From Neptuniibacter sp. (GTDB lineage Bacteria > Pseudomonadota > Gammaproteobacteria > Pseudomonadales > Balneatricaceae), in the NCBI GenBank assembly GCA_030149405.1, contig JASBRM010000064.1:1-8291 (forward strand): 8,291 nucleotides of DNA, in the 5' to 3' direction. Made by a program: the position numbers and the translations under genes. Below, piece by piece: positions 5,876 through 8,291 of the stretch; within the stretch, counting starts at the first letter, position 1; the number at the start of each line of letters is the position of its first letter. Under the pieces are notes generated by a model. That model saw only the letters and a program-made list of their open reading frames with translations. It made no database searches and was not told where the DNA came from.

Positions 5876-6887
5876 GACCGCCTCCCATTGAAACTCTGGC
5901 AATGCCAGATTTCGAAGGCACCCAGAACAGATCTGTATCTAAACGATCAGCCCCTCCTGTAAGTCTCTTGCCTCCTTCCTGAACAAAAATAGAGTAAAGC
6001 TGCTCAAGGGCCTTTAGGTGTTCGGTGGTGAACTGTTTTAAAACACCCTTTCGATATTCCTCTTTTAAGGCAATGAAAATATCGTCATTTTCACTCTTTG
6101 TAAGAGGTTTTATCCGCTGCCATTCCTGATCAGAAGTCAACAGAATCTCCCGCGCCTCAGTTGAAGCCAGAAGGAACTTATGCAGAAGTTCTTTATTTGA
6201 CCCAAGCCATTTTTCAGAGAAGACCCATCCCACAAGAGGCACTTGAACCTTAATACCCAAACCTTCAAGCATCTCAGGCACAGTGATTACCGGAGTAAAG
6301 CCTTTGGCTTTCAACCGGGCGCTGTAATGCCAGAAATTCAAAGAAGCAGGAATTTTCTGGTCAAACATCAATTTATTCAGAAGAGGTGGTGCAGCAAAAA
6401 CAGGTTCTATCTGTTCCTGCAGATTAATTCCCTGTTTTTTCCGGCTATAGGCCTGCAGTAATAGCCAACTTTTATCTACAGGGCCTCCCGCTACGCCCAG
6501 TCTCATGCCGTTAAGATCCTTAAGACCCTCGGCTTTAAATTCTGGATTCACATAGACGCCACCGGCTGAAGATGTAACAGGAGAGAAACCGTAATTTTTT
6601 TGATTATGGCGTTGGCGATTGACCCATACCCAATCACTGTAAATTACGTCGGCAGCGCCGCTTTGCAGAGCGACAGTGGTGGCATTTTTACTCCCTACCG
6701 GAGTGACTTCGAGATGGAACTGGTATTTTTTATCCAGACCATGATGGCGAATGACATCCATCTCCCAGTTCAATGTACCAAACTGTAATACAGCTACCCT
6801 TACTGTTGCTTGATCAGCAAAGGCGGGACTCACAGCTATCAAGATGGAAAATATAAAAAGTCTTAAAAAAATTCTGATTGCAGGCAT
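5868..6887 (-). CDS. NitT/TauT/SsuA-type periplasmic binding protein, solute unknown
   Basis: A 339-residue exported protein. Residues 1-24 are a signal peptide (RLFIFSILIAVSPAFA, cleavage after AFA). The mature part has the layout of the NMT1/SsuA group: VRVAVLQFGTLNWEMDVI at the N-terminus, SGAADVIYSDWVWVNRQR (76-93) in the ligand cleft, GLKDLNGMRLGVAGGPVDKSWLLL (121-144) crossing to lobe two, and a C-terminal helix-rich part. The segments around SDWVWV and GGPVDKSW are unlike textbook taurine, nitrate or thiamine-precursor receptors. This points to a separate subfamily with aromatic cleft residues (W41, W86, W88, W141). It is the first gene of the seven-gene array, starts at ATG 6887 with only a weak AAAAGA-like ribosome-binding site, and follows a candidate sigma-54 promoter. 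Its place ahead of a PQQ-linked transporter is the only clue to function. Confidence 0.87.
   Translation of the reverse strand: MPAIRIFLRLFIFSILIAVSPAFADQATVRVAVLQFGTLNWEMDVIRHHGLDKKYQFHLEVTPVGSKNATTVALQSGAADVIYSDWVWVNRQRHNQKNYGFSPVTSSAGGVYVNPEFKAEGLKDLNGMRLGVAGGPVDKSWLLLQAYSRKKQGINLQEQIEPVFAAPPLLNKLMFDQKIPASLNFWHYSARLKAKGFTPVITVPEMLEGLGIKVQVPLVGWVFSEKWLGSNKELLHKFLLASTEAREILLTSDQEWQRIKPLTKSENDDIFIALKEEYRKGVLKQFTTEHLKALEQLYSIFVQEGGKRLTGGADRLDTDLFWVPSKSGIARVSMGGGLE
5881..5886 (-). promoter_or_regulatory. Strong ribosome-binding site for the TTG start at 5875
   Basis: GGGAGG lies five bases before TTG 5875, within the coding end of the binding-protein gene. It is the best Shine-Dalgarno in the array and is coupled to a weak start codon, which argues for TTG 5875 as the true start. 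Confidence 0.75.
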
Positions 6888-6931
6888 ATCTTTTATAGTT
6901 CTTATTAGCTTTTGCTTTATGTAAGAGATAT

Positions 6932-6948
6932 AGCAAGAGCCGAACCAT
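6932..6948 (-). promoter_or_regulatory. Candidate sigma-54 (-24/-12) promoter of the transporter operon
   Basis: On the minus strand the 17-mer reads ATGGTTCGGCTCTTGCT. It has the invariant GG (6946-6945) and GC (6934-6933) separated by exactly 10 bases, plus TTGCT in the -12 element and CG after the -24 element. Against YTGGCACG-N4-TTGCW only the first base and the CA are off. Transcription would begin near 6921, leaving a leader of about 34 nt before ATG 6887. This is read directly from sequence; use by RpoN is inference. Confidence 0.6.
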
Positions 6949-6966
6949 CAAGATATAAACCTTATT

Positions 6967-6979
6967 ATTCAATAGGTTA
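6967..6979 (+). promoter_or_regulatory. IHF-like site between activator site and promoter
   Basis: ATTCAATAGGTTA matches the IHF consensus WATCAANNNNTTR at all defined positions but one. It lies in an AT-rich stretch between the palindrome and the -24/-12 element, where DNA bending is often needed in sigma-54 promoters. The consensus is loose, so confidence is limited. Confidence 0.4.
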
Positions 6980-7010
6980 AACACATTATCCAAATAACAT
7001 AAAATACACC

Positions 7011-7028
7011 TGTAGCAGTATTGCTACA
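7011..7028. promoter_or_regulatory. 18-bp palindrome, candidate activator binding site
   Basis: TGTAGCAGTATTGCTACA has perfect 7-bp arms (TGTAGCA/TGCTACA) and a 4-bp centre. It lies about 65-80 bp upstream of the -24 element, the usual distance for a sigma-54 enhancer-binding protein or other upstream activator. TGT...ACA ends resemble sites of Fis-type activators, but no named regulator can be assigned. Confidence 0.6.
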
Positions 7029-7052
7029 CTCTGTTTCAAGGAATTCTAAATA

Positions 7053-7070
7053 CAAAGCAGGTATGCAACA
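7053..7070. promoter_or_regulatory. Degenerate second copy of the palindrome
   Basis: CAAAGCAGGTATGCAACA matches the 18-bp palindrome at 11 of 18 positions, with AGCAG and TGC.ACA conserved. The two sites are offset by 42 bp, about four helical turns, so both would face the same side of DNA. It was found after seeing the first site, so it could be chance. Confidence 0.35.
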
Positions 7071-7087
7071 GTAGGGTTTGTAGGGAT

Positions 7088-7113
7088 AAAAAAGCCATGC
7101 ATTTGCATGGCTT
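7088..7113 (-). terminator. Intrinsic terminator of pqqE
   Basis: A perfect 9-bp stem (AAGCCATGC, 7092-7100, with GCATGGCTT, 7105-7113) has a 4-nt loop. On the minus strand it is followed by a run of six T (7093-7088, partly in the stem). It lies 26 bp after the pqqE stop and should separate pqqE from the transporter operon. Confidence 0.88.
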
Positions 7114-7138
7114 ATAAACTCAAATAATGATGCTCCGA

Positions 7139-8291
7139 TTACCCACCCTTAGCAAAAACTCTGGAGTTTCTTTCATTACGATACTGGAACTGATCAGGAT
7201 TATTCACCACCGACTCTGCCCGCTCTCTGGCCGCTAAAATCTTATTATGATCCGGTGACTTGCTGCACACAGGATCAGCATTGTGCATATCCCCTGTCAG
7301 CATGTACGCCTGACAATGACAGCCGCCCAGATCATCATCCTGCTCGTCACAACTGCGACACGGCTCTTTCATCCAGCCCTTGCCACGGAAGTAGTTAAAG
7401 CCCGGACTGTCATCCCAGATCTCTTTGAGACTCATTTCCTTCACGCTCGGAAACTCGATGGGCAGCATGCGCGCACTGTGACACGGAAGTGCTTTACCAT
7501 CCGGTGTCACCGTCAGGAAGACTTCTCCCCAACCGTTCATACAGCGCTTAGGCCGCTCTTCGTAATAATCCGGCGTGACAAAGATCAGTTTGATTGGATT
7601 GCCTTCTTTAGCCAGTTTATCCCGGTAGGCATTGGTAATCCGTTCTGCTCTTTGTAACTGTTCCCGTGTAGGCAGCAGTTGTTCTACGTTTTCGTAAGCC
7701 CAACCGTAATATTGGCAGGTGGCCAGTTCGACGTAGTCCGCTTCCAGCTCGACACACAGCTCAATGATCCGATCGATGCGATCAATGTTGTGACGGTGAG
7801 TCACGAAGTTCAGCACCATAGGGTAACCTTGTGCTTTGACTTCTCTGGCCATCTTCAGTTTCTGATCGAAGGCTTTTTTAGAACCCGCCAGCATGTTGTT
7901 GACCGATTCATCACTGGCCTGAAAGCTCACCTGAATGTGCTCAAGCCCCGCTTTATGGAACTCCGCCATCTTGCGTTCGTTGAGCCCTACCCCTGAAGTA
8001 ATCAGGTTCGTGTAATAACCCATCTCATTGGCGCCGCCAATCAGTTCGATCAGGTCCTGACGTACCAGAGGCTCACCACCGGAGAAGCCCAGTTGCACCG
8101 CGCCCAGTTCACGCCCTTGCTCGAATACGTCCAACCACTGCTGTGTGGTGAGCTCGCCGCCAAAGTCCGCGAAGTCGAGGGGATTGGAACAGTAAGGGCA
8201 CTGTAAAGGACATTTATAAGTGAGCTCGGCCAGCAACCAAAGGGGCTGACCGTGGCTTTTGTCGTCTTTCTGTTCTGTGTTCTGTTCAGCA
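7139..8291 (-). CDS. pqqE: PqqE, radical SAM enzyme of PQQ synthesis (5' end outside window)
   Basis: PqqE forms the glutamate-tyrosine carbon-carbon crosslink in the PqqA peptide, the first step of PQQ synthesis, working with the chaperone PqqD in the cytoplasm. The visible 383 residues include the segment [19 protein letters not shown] with the CxxxCxxC motif that binds the SAM cluster (cysteine codons near 8212, 8200 and 8191) and GFSGGEPLV. They also include the SPASM region with its auxiliary-cluster cysteines ([38 protein letters not shown]). The frame is open to the window edge without an ATG. The true start must lie just beyond 8291, because PqqE relatives have a short N-terminal lead before PLWLLAELT and the total length (about 385-395) would be normal. 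A TTG at 8236 would remove this conserved lead and is not the start. By eye its GC is higher than that of the transporter genes. It is probably the last gene of a pqqABCDE operon. Confidence 0.97.
   Translation of the reverse strand, partial: AEQNTEQKDDKSHGQPLWLLAELTYKCPLQCPYCSNPLDFADFGGELTTQQWLDVFEQGRELGAVQLGFSGGEPLVRQDLIELIGGANEMGYYTNLITSGVGLNERKMAEFHKAGLEHIQVSFQASDESVNNMLAGSKKAFDQKLKMAREVKAQGYPMVLNFVTHRHNIDRIDRIIELCVELEADYVELATCQYYGWAYENVEQLLPTREQLQRAERITNAYRDKLAKEGNPIKLIFVTPDYYEERPKRCMNGWGEVFLTVTPDGKALPCHSARMLPIEFPSVKEMSLKEIWDDSPGFNYFRGKGWMKEPCRSCDEQDDDLGGCHCQAYMLTGDMHNADPVCSKSPDHNKILAARERAESVVNNPDQFQYRNERNSRVFAKGG

Larger units (their letters stand above)
6888..7138. other. Regulatory intergenic region between pqqE and the transporter operon
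   Basis: This 251-bp region has no gene. From right to left it contains the pqqE terminator, a degenerate and a perfect-arm palindrome, an AT-rich stretch with an IHF-like match and a sigma-54-like promoter. All are in the order and orientation needed for activation of the leftward operon. A possible sigma-70 pair (TTGGAT, 17-18 bp, AATAAT, about 6964-6993) is also present but weak. Confidence 0.6.

Noticed and set aside
5876..5902. Permease start at TTG 5902
   Set aside because: It lies upstream of the strong GGGAGG, has no ribosome site of its own and extends further into the binding-protein gene.
4354..6887. Calling the importer taurine, aliphatic sulfonate or nitrate specific (tauABC, ssuABC, nrt)
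   Set aside because: The family fold fits, but there are no matching metabolic genes and the cleft segments differ, so a specific symbol is not supported.
7283..7996. Plus-strand open frames opposite pqqE
   Set aside because: pqqE on the minus strand carries full family motifs; these antisense frames have no recognisable domain.
8234..8236. TTG at 8236 as the pqqE start
   Set aside because: The frame stays open upstream and encodes the conserved PLW lead before LLAELT, so this codon is an internal leucine.

Overview
The window looks like a chromosomal segment of a Gram-negative gammaproteobacterium of moderate GC. Exported proteins have classical AxA-type signal peptides, there is a TonB-dependent outer-membrane receptor, and PqqE has typical proteobacterial features. 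A marine Oceanospirillales-like host is a guess from sequence style only. Every supported gene lies on the minus strand, so transcription runs from the right edge to the left. No RNA gene, mobile element or CRISPR array was seen.

Layout in the direction of transcription. (1) At the right edge, the end of a pqq biosynthesis locus: pqqE, 5'-truncated by the window, closed by an intrinsic terminator. (2) A 251-bp intergenic region holding a candidate sigma-54 promoter (GG-N10-GC), an IHF-like site and an 18-bp palindrome with a degenerate second copy 42 bp away. This is the classic layout of an enhancer-binding-protein promoter. (3) A tightly packed seven-gene array. It begins with a NitT/TauT/SsuABC-type importer (binding protein, permease, ATPase). 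It continues with a PQQ-alcohol-dehydrogenase-associated ABC system: ATPase (PedB-like), seven-bladed YVTN propeller (PedA2-like), periplasmic binding protein (PedA1-like) and ABC-2 permease (PedC-like). Six junctions overlap by 1 to 14 nt or are separated by 1 nt, so translational coupling is likely. (4) A 227-bp gap with a hairpin, then the start of a TonB-dependent receptor gene that runs off the left edge.

How they may work together: PqqE makes part of the PQQ cofactor. The PedA1A2BC-type transporter is known from Pseudomonas putida to be needed for lanthanide-dependent growth with PQQ alcohol dehydrogenases, and LutEF of Methylorubrum is a comparable system. The TonB receptor could be the outer-membrane gate. 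The unusual part is the SsuABC-like importer placed first in the same operon. It suggests a second, unidentified solute (a chelator, a cofactor-related molecule or an alcohol-derived product) handled together with the Ped/Lut-type system. No dehydrogenase gene is visible, so the link to PQQ enzymes rests on pqqE and on the family identity of the ped-like genes.
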